From a virus, in IMG/VR virus record IMGVR_UViG_3300023176_004750, positions 1 to 25,132 of that record: a stretch of 25,132 bases of DNA. The stretch is one strand, 5' to 3'. Position numbers and translations under genes: made by a program. Positions 1 through 7,548 of this stretch are shown one piece after another. The notes under the pieces are model-generated. The model saw only the letters and a program-made list of their open reading frames with translations. It made no database searches and was not told the DNA's origin. Positions within the stretch are counted from its first letter, which is position 1, and each line of letters opens with the position of its first letter.

Positions 1-2843
1 TTGGCCAGTGTTCTCAGCATCATGTGTGATGGTGGAACAACAATTGATTTACCTGTGTTGTCTGTTGTTTGACCAGATGGATAAAACACACCCAAGTAAT
101 CACTTGAGCTCACTAGGCCGTCTTCACCGTTGTCAAGTGCTGACGCTGTGTTGTTTGCCCAGTTTTGGATTGCAGTTGATGTACCTTCTAGTCTGAATGG
201 TGTATCACCTACTACGAACGCTGTGTTGTTTCTGTCTGTGTTTAAGTTGATCATGTTTGACATTAACTCTGGGTAACCAGGACAAGCAATTACGTTGAAG
301 CCTCTTTGGTCTTCTCTTATCGCTTGGTTAGTGTCGATCTCTGATTTAAGTTGTTCAACGATCACTTTTCTCTGTGCTTTTCTACCGAAAGAACCAGAAC
401 CGTCTGCGTTGTTGCTTGATTTAGTAACCCATCTGTCAGGGAAGTAAGTTGATACGCTCTCGTTACTTGCTCTGATGTTACCTAAACCAGTTGCACCGCT
501 TCCTGGATATTTCGTAGTTGTGATGTGATTGTTCTTGTATTCCTTGACGTTGTAACCAGATCTTCTTGTGTTCCATAGCAAGATACCTTGTGGGTAGTTG
601 TCTGGGTTAGGAGCATCTGGATCTAGGAAGCCGTCACTCAACAAGTCTTTGATTGAGCTGGCTGTACCCGCACCGCCTGTAGACAATGAATCCGCCTTGT
701 CTGCCGTTGTGTGATATCTAGCATCCGCGAACACAATACCGTCTTCTGTGGTTTGGTCTGCTTTGTCAACTAGTTCCCAAGCCGCGCCTGAAGTGGTCAC
801 TGCCACTTGGTTCGCTGTGTTTGTAGAACTCAAAGTTGCTGATGTGTTGTATTTGTAAAGTTTTGGATAGTTCTCAAGGTCACTTGTGTCAATCCATAAG
901 TCGTTAGTTACAAGTGCAGTACCATCTGACTGTGTGGTTGGTGCTGTTGCACTGAACTGTGGACCATTTGGATCTGTGGTTGCGTATGCTGTCGCATATC
1001 CAACCCAAGTCGTACCATTGTGTGCCATGATGTCTGCTTCGTCCGTCGCAGTGTGGTACCATAATGTACCATCTGCTGGCTCGTTGCTTGGAGCACTTGT
1101 TGAAGCAGTGTAACTTAGTCTCTTCCAGTTACTTGCCATTACACCTGTGTTAGCACTTGAGTCAAGGCTCTCACCTGTTGGTAAATCATACAAGTTGTCG
1201 ATCAAAGTTGAACTGTTCGCTGTGTACGTTCCATAACTGTGTGCCGTCGTTGCACTGAAACCCGCATCTGCTAATGGTGTTCCAGAAGTGTCAAACATCC
1301 TGAACTCTCCACCCAGTGCGTGTGTCATCTGGATAGCACCTGTTGATAGTTTAGTTGCAGAAACGTTTGTCAAACCTGCCGCACTCACCGCCGCCACAAA
1401 TGCATCTGCATCTGTACCACCAAGTGTAACTGTGACTGCTGAACTCAACGCTTCTTGGTTTTTAACTGATTCCTGTATCGAGAAAGTCTCTGAACTTGTG
1501 AAAGTTGGAGATGTGCTGTTACTAGTGATAGTTGTAGCACCGCCTTCGTATCTGAACAGTTGGAAGTCACCAACGTTAGGGGTAGCATCTGCGGCATCAC
1601 CTGCCGTCATTGACTCCTCAGTCACGTTGTACTGTGCGTACACTGTGCCTGTGCTCAATGCAGTTCCGCCAGTCGCCGCGTCTAGGTTGTAGATCGCAGA
1701 ATGGTGGTTAGCATAAAGTGGACTAGCAACTTGTGAGAAACTAGCACTTGATGAACTGTAAAGTTTTGTCACTAATGCCGCACCTGAGTTTGCAGAAGTG
1801 GTCTTGAACCAAACTGAACCATTTGGTCTGTTCTCGTCTGCTGTCTTCCAGGTAGGTCTGTTAGTGTGTTTGTCTTGTAGGAATTTAGGGCCATTGTTAA
1901 CACCTGCTGTTATTCCAAGGTCTGCTAACAGTGTTCCATTTCCTTCTTCAAATCTGATAGTGCCCGCACCACCCGTTGAGTCACCTAGTGCTTTACCGTT
2001 ATGGAATATCTCTAGGTTACCTGTTGTGCTGTTCACACTTGCTGTGACGTTGGTCACGTTTGATCCGATCACGTCCGCAACATTTGAAAGTGTTGTACCA
2101 CTTGTTGTGATTGTCACACCGTTCATGACCATTGTGTGGCCACTTGTCACTGTGGTTCCTGAAGCAACTGACACAACCGGTAGAGATGTTGACCATGCTT
2201 CTGATCCAACCTGTACCCAAGTGTTACTTGCTGTCTTCTTGTAGATCTTGTTAGTAACGTGTGTTGTGTTGATTGCGTAATCACCTATTACACCTATTGA
2301 AGTTTTTGGTGCACCAGTTGAGACACCGCCAACTAGGTCACTTGTTGAAGTGATAAGTGTTGGAGTAATTGTTGTGAATGATTGATTAGTTTTTGACCAT
2401 TCAAATAAACCATAACTGCTTGATGCAAGGTCAAACCAGTATGTGCCATCTGTTGGTGCCGCTGTTGGTGCCGTAGCACTTCCAACTAAATCTGCTGTGT
2501 CCACGTTCGCTCTTAGGACGTATGCTCTGTTGGCAACTCCTAGGAAACTGTAGGCCGCTTGTAAGCCATATTCATTTAACTCATAACCGTTCAATGAATT
2601 TCCTGATGCGTCTGTGTAGAATTTTGGATCTCCAAAAGTCTCTGTTAATTCTCTCTGTGACGAGATCAAATAAGCGGTGTTGGCGTTGGCAGTAGTTGTT
2701 CCTACAGCAGTCCCGTCTCCGGCCCCATTTGACTTGTCCTGTGATGATGCTACTATGAATAGTGGTGTTGTACCCGCATCTGATGGTACGTAGAAACTTT
2801 CGTTAATTACTGAAACCTCTACTCCTGGTGATGTTAATGCCAT
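1..2843 (-). CDS. 18: Contractile tail sheath protein, T4 gp18-like (3' end outside window)
   Basis: This is the sheath subunit that polymerises round the tail tube and contracts during infection. The frame is open from the ATG at 2843 to the window edge, at least 947 codons, with no stop. The N-terminus MALTSPGVEVSVINESFYVP and the region near the left edge (IVVPPSHMMLRTLA) are typical of marine T4-like sheaths. T4 gp18 is 659 aa, so this protein is much longer. The extra length lies in a Thr/Ser/Ala-rich middle part with fibre-like strings such as DGTLWYHTATDEAD and LWIDTSDLENYPKLYKY. The start is fixed by an AAGGAG Shine-Dalgarno sequence 8-9 nt upstream and a late-promoter-like box about 40 nt upstream. 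The HNH-like gene diverges from it. The family call is secure; the C-terminus is missing. Confidence 0.93.
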   Translation of the reverse strand, partial: MALTSPGVEVSVINESFYVPSDAGTTPLFIVASSQDKSNGAGDGTAVGTTTANANTAYLISSQRELTETFGDPKFYTDASGNSLNGYELNEYGLQAAYSFLGVANRAYVLRANVDTADLVGSATAPTAAPTDGTYWFDLASSSYGLFEWSKTNQSFTTITPTLITSTSDLVGGVSTGAPKTSIGVIGDYAINTTHVTNKIYKKTASNTWVQVGSEAWSTSLPVVSVASGTTVTSGHTMVMNGVTITTSGTTLSNVADVIGSNVTNVTASVNSTTGNLEIFHNGKALGDSTGGAGTIRFEEGNGTLLADLGITAGVNNGPKFLQDKHTNRPTWKTADENRPNGSVWFKTTSANSGAALVTKLYSSSSASFSQVASPLYANHHSAIYNLDAATGGTALSTGTVYAQYNVTEESMTAGDAADATPNVGDFQLFRYEGGATTITSNSTSPTFTSSETFSIQESVKNQEALSSAVTVTLGGTDADAFVAAVSAAGLTNVSATKLSTGAIQMTHALGGEFRMFDTSGTPLADAGFSATTAHSYGTYTANSSTLIDNLYDLPTGESLDSSANTGVMASNWKRLSYTASTSAPSNEPADGTLWYHTATDEADIMAHNGTTWVGYATAYATTDPNGPQFSATAPTTQSDGTALVTNDLWIDTSDLENYPKLYKYNTSATLSSTNTANQVAVTTSGAAWELVDKADQTTEDGIVFADARYHTTADKADSLSTGGAGTASSIKDLLSDGFLDPDAPNPDNYPQGILLWNTRRSGYNVKEYKNNHITTTKYPGSGATGLGNIRASNESVSTYFPDRWVTKSSNNADGSGSFGRKAQRKVIVEQLKSEIDTNQAIREDQRGFNVIACPGYPELMSNMINLNTDRNNTAFVVGDTPFRLEGTSTAIQNWANNTASALDNGEDGLVSSSDYLGVFYPSGQTTDNTGKSIVVPPSHMMLRTLA

Positions 2844-2882
2844 TTTTCGTATTCTCCTTGCAAGTTACGTATATACTAGAGT

Positions 2883-2890
2883 TATTTATT
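2883..2890 (-). promoter_or_regulatory. Late-promoter-like box for tail sheath
   Basis: Reads AATAAATA on the minus strand, 7 of 8 matches to the T4 late consensus TATAAATA, 39 nt before the sheath ATG. This leaves room for a leader carrying the AAGGAG site. Known for T4 and used as a model for marine T4-like phages; activity here is inferred. Confidence 0.55.
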
Positions 2891-2947
2891 CAATCGTATG
2901 GTTTTAGCGACATAATTTACCGTTTTCGAGGTGCCTATATAGGCGAC

Positions 2948-2955
2948 GTAAATAC
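2948..2955 (+). promoter_or_regulatory. Late-promoter-like box abutting the HNH-like gene
   Basis: Reads GTAAATAC and ends 4 nt before the ATG at 2960, with no Shine-Dalgarno between. It lies just after a perfect 12-bp palindrome, GCCTATATAGGC (2933-2944), which could be a protein-binding site or a chance palindrome. If it works like a T4 late promoter, the transcript would start at or next to the start codon. Confidence 0.4.
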
Positions 2956-2959
2956 ACAC

Positions 2960-3319
2960 ATGCAGTACAAAGACAGACCGTTGTGTACGGAGTGCAAGAC
3001 TAAACCTAGGGCCTACGCCTACCAGAGATATGGTCGGGTGTATTGGCGTAGTCGGTGCGACACCTGTATCAGGAAACGGGCCGGCAAGCGTGTGGGAGGT
3101 GTGACAGCACTACAAAGATCCGGATACAAGAAACACCGGAAATGTGAATTATGTGGATTCAAAGCACAGGATAAATCACAACTGGATGTGCTGTTCGTTG
3201 ATGGTGATCTGAGGAATACTGCTACTACAAACTTAAAAACTGTTTGCGCCAATTGCCAAAGGCTGGGCAGTACCCGTAGATTGGGTTGGCGTGTCGGTGA
3301 TCTTGTCGCTGACGATTAG
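2960..3319 (+). CDS. HNH-like zinc-finger protein with degenerate catalytic motif
   Basis: This 119-aa basic protein has four CxxC pairs (C9/C12, C33/C36, C62/C65, C96/C99), enough for two zinc sites. The second half has the HNH layout: CELCGF, about 15 residues later a VDGD turn (80-83), then NLKTVCANC (91-99). Active HNH nucleases usually carry His just before the DG turn and often another near the last CxxC; here the equivalents are Phe/Leu (LFVDGD) and Gln (ANCQR). It may bind nucleic acid without cutting. Small proteins of this pattern, ending in W-x-GDL-x-x-D, are familiar to me from marine phages, but I could not check this. The frame is open upstream to 2828, but the ATG at 2960 is preferred because the longer start lies inside the sheath gene. 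The last 87 nt overlap the dNMP kinase gene antisense. Confidence 0.72.
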   Translation: MQYKDRPLCTECKTKPRAYAYQRYGRVYWRSRCDTCIRKRAGKRVGGVTALQRSGYKKHRKCELCGFKAQDKSQLDVLFVDGDLRNTATTNLKTVCANCQRLGSTRRLGWRVGDLVADD

Positions 3320-3886
3320 GTCGTCGATCTTGGCGTATAATTCTTCCTTTGTACCATTGTTTTCAATAACGAAATCAAACTCTTCCTTTGCCCAAGCGTA
3401 TTCTGAACTGTGTATGTCTTTTGGTTCTATGTTGCCCTCTGTGTAATCAACGAACCAGTCGGGATCTTGTCCTCTTTTTACTAGTATGATCTTACCACCA
3501 CGTTCTCTGATCTGTTTCACTTCATTAGGAAATCTTACATCTGCAATTACTGTTTTTTGGCCTTTATATCTGCCTATACAACTGTCCACCCAAATGCCGT
3601 CGTACATCTGGCCACGCATGACTTCGGTGCCGAAGTACTGCAACACCCATCTTGGGGTCGTGGGTTTGCCAAATTTCTCACTCCAGAACGCATCTGGCTG
3701 TTCTCTCCATTGCCTGCTGGCGTCAGTGTCGCCCTCTAATAAATTTCTATCCCAATTGAACATGGCGGCCACGGCATCTTTGAGACTCTTGGCGAAACTG
3801 TCTTTTTGATATCCGTGTTGTTCTACCAGCCTGTCAGACACAGTGCCTTTGCCAGAACCTATTAAACCTACTACACCTATCAGCAT
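3233..3886 (-). CDS. 1: Deoxynucleoside monophosphate kinase, T4 gp1-like
   Basis: The enzyme phosphorylates dNMPs to dNDPs with ATP, feeding phage DNA synthesis in the cytoplasm. The 217-aa product starts with a P-loop, GLIGSGKGT (residues 7-15), followed by a short helix region (FAKSLKDAVA). Further on come ADVRFPNEV (115-123) and DFVIENNGT (171-179), the pattern of phage dNMP kinases of the T4 gp1 type. Length fits the family (T4 gp1 is about 240 aa). Residues 190-217 look unstructured, and this tail is the part whose DNA overlaps the HNH-like gene on the other strand, so it was probably added or is poorly constrained. There is no Shine-Dalgarno; TATAAT lies 7 nt before the ATG. The neighbour upstream is the 60-aa gene. 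Confidence 0.87.
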   Translation of the reverse strand: MLIGVVGLIGSGKGTVSDRLVEQHGYQKDSFAKSLKDAVAAMFNWDRNLLEGDTDASRQWREQPDAFWSEKFGKPTTPRWVLQYFGTEVMRGQMYDGIWVDSCIGRYKGQKTVIADVRFPNEVKQIRERGGKIILVKRGQDPDWFVDYTEGNIEPKDIHSSEYAWAKEEFDFVIENNGTKEELYAKIDDLIVSDKITDTPTQSTGTAQPLAIGANSF

Positions 3887-3893
3887 AAGGTTT

Positions 3894-3899
3894 ATTATA
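3894..3899 (-). promoter_or_regulatory. -10-like box directly before dNMP kinase
   Basis: TATAAT on the minus strand, separated from the ATG at 3886 by 7 nt (AAACCTT). A sigma70-like start would fall on or next to the start codon. No clear -35 element was seen. It could equally be a variant late box (TATAATAA). Confidence 0.35.
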
Positions 3900-4082
3900 C
3901 TATTTTTTTAGACGTTTTTCAATCTCTTTGATTGCTTTTCTCACAGACCTCAATATTGATGCTCTCAAGGTCTTCTTGCGTTCTTTCAACGCCTTTATGC
4001 TCATGATTTCCAACTCCTCTACCAACTTTTCCAGTTCATCCAGCGAGAGGTCAGAGTATTTCTTGTAATTGGATTTTTTCAT
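3900..4082 (-). CDS. Small charged coiled-coil protein, unknown function
   Basis: A 60-aa product, not recognised. It is very rich in Lys and Glu with heptad-like Leu/Ile spacing (LDELEKLVEELEIMSIKALKE), so a single helix or coiled coil is likely. Phage proteins of this kind can be assembly, scaffolding or regulatory factors, but nothing here points to one role. It lies between gp13 and the dNMP kinase on the same strand, with 31 nt to gp13 and 13 nt to the kinase. A late-promoter-like TTTAAATAC ends 6 nt before the ATG and there is no Shine-Dalgarno. Reality as a gene is supported by the tight spacing and the non-random composition. Confidence 0.6.
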   Translation of the reverse strand: MKKSNYKKYSDLSLDELEKLVEELEIMSIKALKERKKTLRASILRSVRKAIKEIEKRLKK

Positions 4083-4088
4083 TGCAGG

Positions 4089-4097
4089 GTATTTAAA
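4089..4097 (-). promoter_or_regulatory. Late-promoter-like box abutting the 60-aa gene
   Basis: TTTAAATAC on the minus strand, one mismatch to TATAAATAC, ending 6 nt before the ATG at 4082. Confidence 0.4.
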
Positions 4098-4113
4098 TGG
4101 AAATCTTGGTCAA

Positions 4114-4875
4114 TTAACCAATAACAAAACTGTGTGGTGTTCCACCTTCTTGGAAATTGCCTATCTCGGATTCCAGTCTTTCCATCTCGGCCTGTCCTTC
4201 GTTCTTTAGTGCATCGCCGTTCAGTGTGGTACCACCCTGTGGACCTGCTATGGTGTTGAATTTACCTCTGGCTTCTCCCAGCATCACTTTTGATACTGCA
4301 AGTGTGTAATCTCTGATCCATGGTTTTGAATAGATGTCCTTGAACAGTGTGATGTCAGGTCTGTAGTTGTCCGTGTGCATCAGTACGGTCTCGTCGTCCG
4401 CTCTTGGTCTTTGGGTGATAGTTAATTTTTTAGTTGCCACGTCAAAATGGAACTGTATGAAACTACCAAACATCTTGCCAACCAGTTCCTGGTATGATGC
4501 GAAAGCGTAGTAAGTTGCCAGTCCACCTGTTGCACCTGCTCTCAATAAGTAGGTATTTGTGTATGCCAAGTTGAATGGTTCAAACAATGTACCACCCTCT
4601 CCGCCTTCGGTTCTTGAACCCACTGTCCTCCTGTTAAGATTCCTTACATTGATAATTTCATCAGGCAGTATGTAGGTGTTCTGATTCTTTTTCAGTTCAA
4701 GGAAAGCATATGATTCTTCCACAGCATTTGATGATCTCTGTCTGAATTTGTTCACAGCCCTTTCCAGTGCCGTTTGGTAGTGTTTTGGGTCTAATTCCAC
4801 GTCAATCATCCCGTCACCGAGATTGTTCTTGACGTAATCGAAAATTTCCTGTTGTCCTGTTTGTAGTTCTGACAT
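4114..4875 (-). CDS. 13: Neck protein, T4 gp13-like
   Basis: In T4, gp13 and gp14 form the neck that closes the packaged head and joins it to the tail. The product is 253 aa from the chosen ATG. The start (ELQTGQQEIFDYVKNNLGDG) and the following VELDPKHYQTALERAV match the T4 gp13 pattern of LGAP-VELT-x-x-Q-x-x-x-x-IQRAL. The C-terminal third (WIRDYTLAVSKVMLGEARGKF ... LNGDALKNEGQAEMERLESEI ... FVIG) aligns well with the T4 gp13 end (WVKDYATALAKELNGQI ... GILVG). The frame is open to 4956, but that would overlap gp14; MSELQ at 4875 (or MSMSELQ at 4881) fits the late box. Unlike T4, gp13 here is divergent from gp14. Confidence 0.87.
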   Translation of the reverse strand: MSELQTGQQEIFDYVKNNLGDGMIDVELDPKHYQTALERAVNKFRQRSSNAVEESYAFLELKKNQNTYILPDEIINVRNLNRRTVGSRTEGGEGGTLFEPFNLAYTNTYLLRAGATGGLATYYAFASYQELVGKMFGSFIQFHFDVATKKLTITQRPRADDETVLMHTDNYRPDITLFKDIYSKPWIRDYTLAVSKVMLGEARGKFNTIAGPQGGTTLNGDALKNEGQAEMERLESEIGNFQEGGTPHSFVIG

Positions 4876-4880
4876 ACTCA

Positions 4881-4888
4881 TATTTATA
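4881..4888 (-). promoter_or_regulatory. Perfect late promoter box at gp13 start
   Basis: TATAAATA on the minus strand, an exact match to the T4 late consensus. It ends 5 nt before the ATG at 4875, which is where T4 late transcripts begin. An in-frame ATG at 4881-4879 overlaps the last A of the box. The predicted mRNA would therefore start on the first codon. Confidence 0.65.
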
Positions 4889-4902
4889 GTCATTGCCTGT
4901 GC

Positions 4903-4910
4903 AATAAATA
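4903..4910 (+). promoter_or_regulatory. Late-promoter-like box at gp14 start
   Basis: AATAAATA on the plus strand, 8 nt before the ATG at 4919. It faces away from the gp13 box in a 43-bp divergent region. No Shine-Dalgarno lies between box and ATG. Confidence 0.55.
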
Positions 4911-4918
4911 TGTATGAT

Positions 4919-6088
4919 ATGCCAAGATTATCCATTTTTAAGCCTGAAAAGGGCAACGACTACAAGTTCTTCGATCGCAACATCAAGGAGATGTTCACCG
5001 TGGGTGGCACAGACTTACACCTACACAAATATCTAGGACCCTACGATCAGGGAGACACAAACAAAGACGGACCTGCGAGTCCCAGCCAACCCAGGGTGAC
5101 AGGAAGTGACCTAAACGAGACCACAATACAAGATTTGCTATTTTTAGAAAACAGAGACAGGAAATATTCTAGTGATGTGTACACAGTCAGAGGAATATAC
5201 AATGTGCAAGATGCAGATTTCAACCTATCGCAGTTTGGCATGTTCTTACAGAATGACACACTATTCCTTACAGTGCATTTGAATGATATCGTGGAAAGGA
5301 TTGGCAGGAAACCAATGAGTGGCGATGTGATAGAATTCCCACATATGAAGGAAGATTATTCTCTGGATGAAAGTGTGCCAATCGCACTAAAGAGATACTA
5401 CGTGGTAGAAGATGTGAACAGGGCCGCGGAAGGATTCAGTCAAACATGGTGGCCACATCTGCTGAGATTGAAGATGAAAACTCTAGTAGATTCACAAGAA
5501 TTCAAAGATATCATAGGCGATGCAACCACAACAGGATCGGTCGCCAGTTACATGAGCACATACAACAGAGAGAAAACCATCAACGATCAGATCGTTGCAC
5601 AGGCAGAGCAGGATGCACCAAAGGCGGGATTCAACTACAAGCAATACTATGTTGCACCAATCGATGAAAGGGGCAACATCAGGACAGAAAATGTTAACAC
5701 TGAAGCACAGAGAGCCAGCAGTGATAACACAGTGAATGCCACAATAGACACACCAGCAAGTTCACACTACGGATTCTACCTAGATGGAGATGGTGTGGCA
5801 CCCAACGGAAATCCAGCAGGATTTGGTATCACATTCCCAACGTCTGGTGTTGACCAAGGCGATTATTTCTTGAGAACAGATTTCTTGCCCAACAGATTGT
5901 TCAGGTATGACGGAGTCAGATGGGTCAAAATTGAAGACAGTGTGAGAATAACTACAACGAACAATGATTCTAGATCAAACTACAAAACAAGTTTCGTCAA
6001 CAACACAACGGAATCAACAATAAACGGATTAACGGTCAAACAGAGACAGTCATTGACAGATGCACTGAAACCAAAGGCTGACAATTAA
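4919..6088 (+). CDS. 14: Neck protein, T4 gp14-like
   Basis: Head-completion and neck protein, partner of gp13. From ATG 4919 the product is 389 aa (T4 gp14 is 256 aa). Residues 1-40 (MPRLSIFKPEKGNDYKFFDR ... LHKYLGP) are typical of marine T4-like phages. Residues 103-141 (LSQFGMFLQNDTLFLTVHLN ... GDVIEFP) match the T4 gp14 core SKFGMQVQDEVTLSI ... GDLIYFP. A C-terminal extension includes GDYFLRTDFLPNRLFRYDG and a tail rich in Asn and Thr ending RQSLTDALKPKADN. An in-frame ATG at 4910 overlaps the late box, so 4919 is preferred. gp15 follows after 2 nt, so the two are probably translationally coupled. Confidence 0.87.
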   Translation: MPRLSIFKPEKGNDYKFFDRNIKEMFTVGGTDLHLHKYLGPYDQGDTNKDGPASPSQPRVTGSDLNETTIQDLLFLENRDRKYSSDVYTVRGIYNVQDADFNLSQFGMFLQNDTLFLTVHLNDIVERIGRKPMSGDVIEFPHMKEDYSLDESVPIALKRYYVVEDVNRAAEGFSQTWWPHLLRLKMKTLVDSQEFKDIIGDATTTGSVASYMSTYNREKTINDQIVAQAEQDAPKAGFNYKQYYVAPIDERGNIRTENVNTEAQRASSDNTVNATIDTPASSHYGFYLDGDGVAPNGNPAGFGITFPTSGVDQGDYFLRTDFLPNRLFRYDGVRWVKIEDSVRITTTNNDSRSNYKTSFVNNTTESTINGLTVKQRQSLTDALKPKADN

Positions 6089-6090
6089 AC

Positions 6091-7533
6091 ATGTTGCATT
6101 TTTACGAAGGACAGGTCAGGAAATTTCTCACTCAATTCATTAGGATCTTGAGTAACTTCTCTGTGGAGACAGGCAAAGGCAGTGACGGTTCCGTACAATT
6201 AAGGGCAGTGCCGGTGGTGTATGGTGACCCAACAAGACAGGTTGCAAACATAATAAGGAACAACTCAGAGAACGCACTACAGTACGCACCTAGGATAGCG
6301 GCGTATGTAAGGGAATTAAACTACGACAGGGACAGGATGCAGAATCCTTATCACATAGAGAAACAGCATTTGAGAGAAAGAGGCATAGACTCGGACGGCA
6401 ACTACACCAATGAGATGGGTGCAGGTTACACAGTTGAGAAAGTGATGCCATCTCCGTTCAGGTTGGAAGTGTCGGCGGACATCTGGACAACAAACACAGA
6501 TCAGAAATTGCAGATCATGGAACAGATATTGTATCTGTTCAACCCAGACTTTGAGATACAGAAAACGGACAACTACATCGACTGGACCAGTTTGAGTTAC
6601 GTTGAATTGACAGGAACAACGTTCAGTTCGAGGACCATACCTGTTGGGGCAGATTCAGAGATAGATGTCGCAACACTGACCTTCTCAATGCCAATATGGT
6701 TATCACCACCGGTGAAAGTTAAGAAATTAGGTGTGGTACAAAAAATCATAATGAGCATATACGATGACGATGGCGGCATAGCCAAAGGATTGATAGACGG
6801 GGAACTTACATCTAGGAGTTACATCACACCAAACAACTTTGGATTATTGGTTACAGGTAACCAACTAAGATTACTAGGTTCAACGGGCACAAATGTCAAA
6901 TCAGGAGGAGATGGATTCCACACAGGTGCGAACGAACCAAGCAACTACGATCCTTTCGAAACATTTGGACCAGCAGTGAACTGGAAGGTACTGTTAGATC
7001 AATATGGTAAAGTGACAAACGGCACATCACAGATAAGACTGACACAACCAAACGGAAATGAGATAGTTGGCACCATAGCAACATCAACGCTGGATGATAC
7101 GATTCTATTGTACACAATAGACGGGGACACAATACCAAGCAATTCTCTTACAGCGGTAAAAAAAATAATAAATCCAGCAACATTTGATCCAGGCACACCT
7201 GTGAATGGTGACAGATATCTGGTGATCAATGATGTTGGAGACTCGACAGCCAGTTTCCAGAGTCAGACATGGGGCACATTAGTGGCCAGCGTTGGAGACA
7301 TCATAGAATACAACAGTTCAACATCAAAATGGAATGTGGCATTTGACGCCAGCAATCCAGATTCAACACAACACTACGTGACCAATCTCAACACAGGTAT
7401 TCAGTACAGGTTCAATGGCACGGAATGGGTCAAATCCTATGAAGGCGTGTACACACAAGGTAATTGGAGCATAGTGCTTGATGGTGGAGCGGATCCAGGA
7501 TACAACTCAAGCCTTGACGCCACAACCCCATAG
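6091..7533 (+). CDS. 15: Tail terminator / proximal sheath stabiliser, T4 gp15-like, with C-terminal extension
   Basis: In T4, gp15 caps the tail tube and sheath and is the surface to which the neck binds. The 480-aa product matches it over residues 1-226: FYEGQVRKFLTQFIRILSNF (4-23), RAVPVVYGD (38-46), PSPFRLEVSADIWT (120-133), QIMEQILYLFNPDF (141-154) and a LTFSMPIWLSPPVK segment. T4 gp15 is only 272 aa. The extra 250 or so residues hold a beta-rich, fibre-like domain with GDRYLVINDVGD, WGTLVASVGDIIEYNS and YRFNGTEWVKSYEG, a pattern also seen in tail-fibre DUF2793-type proteins. It follows gp14 by 2 nt and precedes the Nudix gene by 15 nt. Confidence 0.88.
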   Translation: MLHFYEGQVRKFLTQFIRILSNFSVETGKGSDGSVQLRAVPVVYGDPTRQVANIIRNNSENALQYAPRIAAYVRELNYDRDRMQNPYHIEKQHLRERGIDSDGNYTNEMGAGYTVEKVMPSPFRLEVSADIWTTNTDQKLQIMEQILYLFNPDFEIQKTDNYIDWTSLSYVELTGTTFSSRTIPVGADSEIDVATLTFSMPIWLSPPVKVKKLGVVQKIIMSIYDDDGGIAKGLIDGELTSRSYITPNNFGLLVTGNQLRLLGSTGTNVKSGGDGFHTGANEPSNYDPFETFGPAVNWKVLLDQYGKVTNGTSQIRLTQPNGNEIVGTIATSTLDDTILLYTIDGDTIPSNSLTAVKKIINPATFDPGTPVNGDRYLVINDVGDSTASFQSQTWGTLVASVGDIIEYNSSTSKWNVAFDASNPDSTQHYVTNLNTGIQYRFNGTEWVKSYEGVYTQGNWSIVLDGGADPGYNSSLDATTP

Positions 7534-7537
7534 TTGT

Positions 7538-7543
7538 TATAAT
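7538..7543 (+). promoter_or_regulatory. -10-like box before Nudix gene
   Basis: TATAAT in the 15-nt gap between gp15 and the Nudix gene, 5 nt before the ATG. There is no -35 and no Shine-Dalgarno. It is the same arrangement as at the dNMP kinase. It could also be chance in an A/T-rich gap. Confidence 0.3.
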
Positions 7544-7548
7544 AAAAC

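Noticed and set aside
2828-2959. Longer HNH-like protein starting at 2828
   Set aside because: The extension would begin inside the sheath gene, cover both promoter boxes and add an unrelated hydrophobic peptide; MQYKDRPLC is the typical start.
4876-4956. Longer N-terminus for gp13 starting at 4956
   Set aside because: The added residues (MPFSGLKMDNLGISYIF) are the antisense of the gp14 start, and the exact late box would lie inside the coding region.
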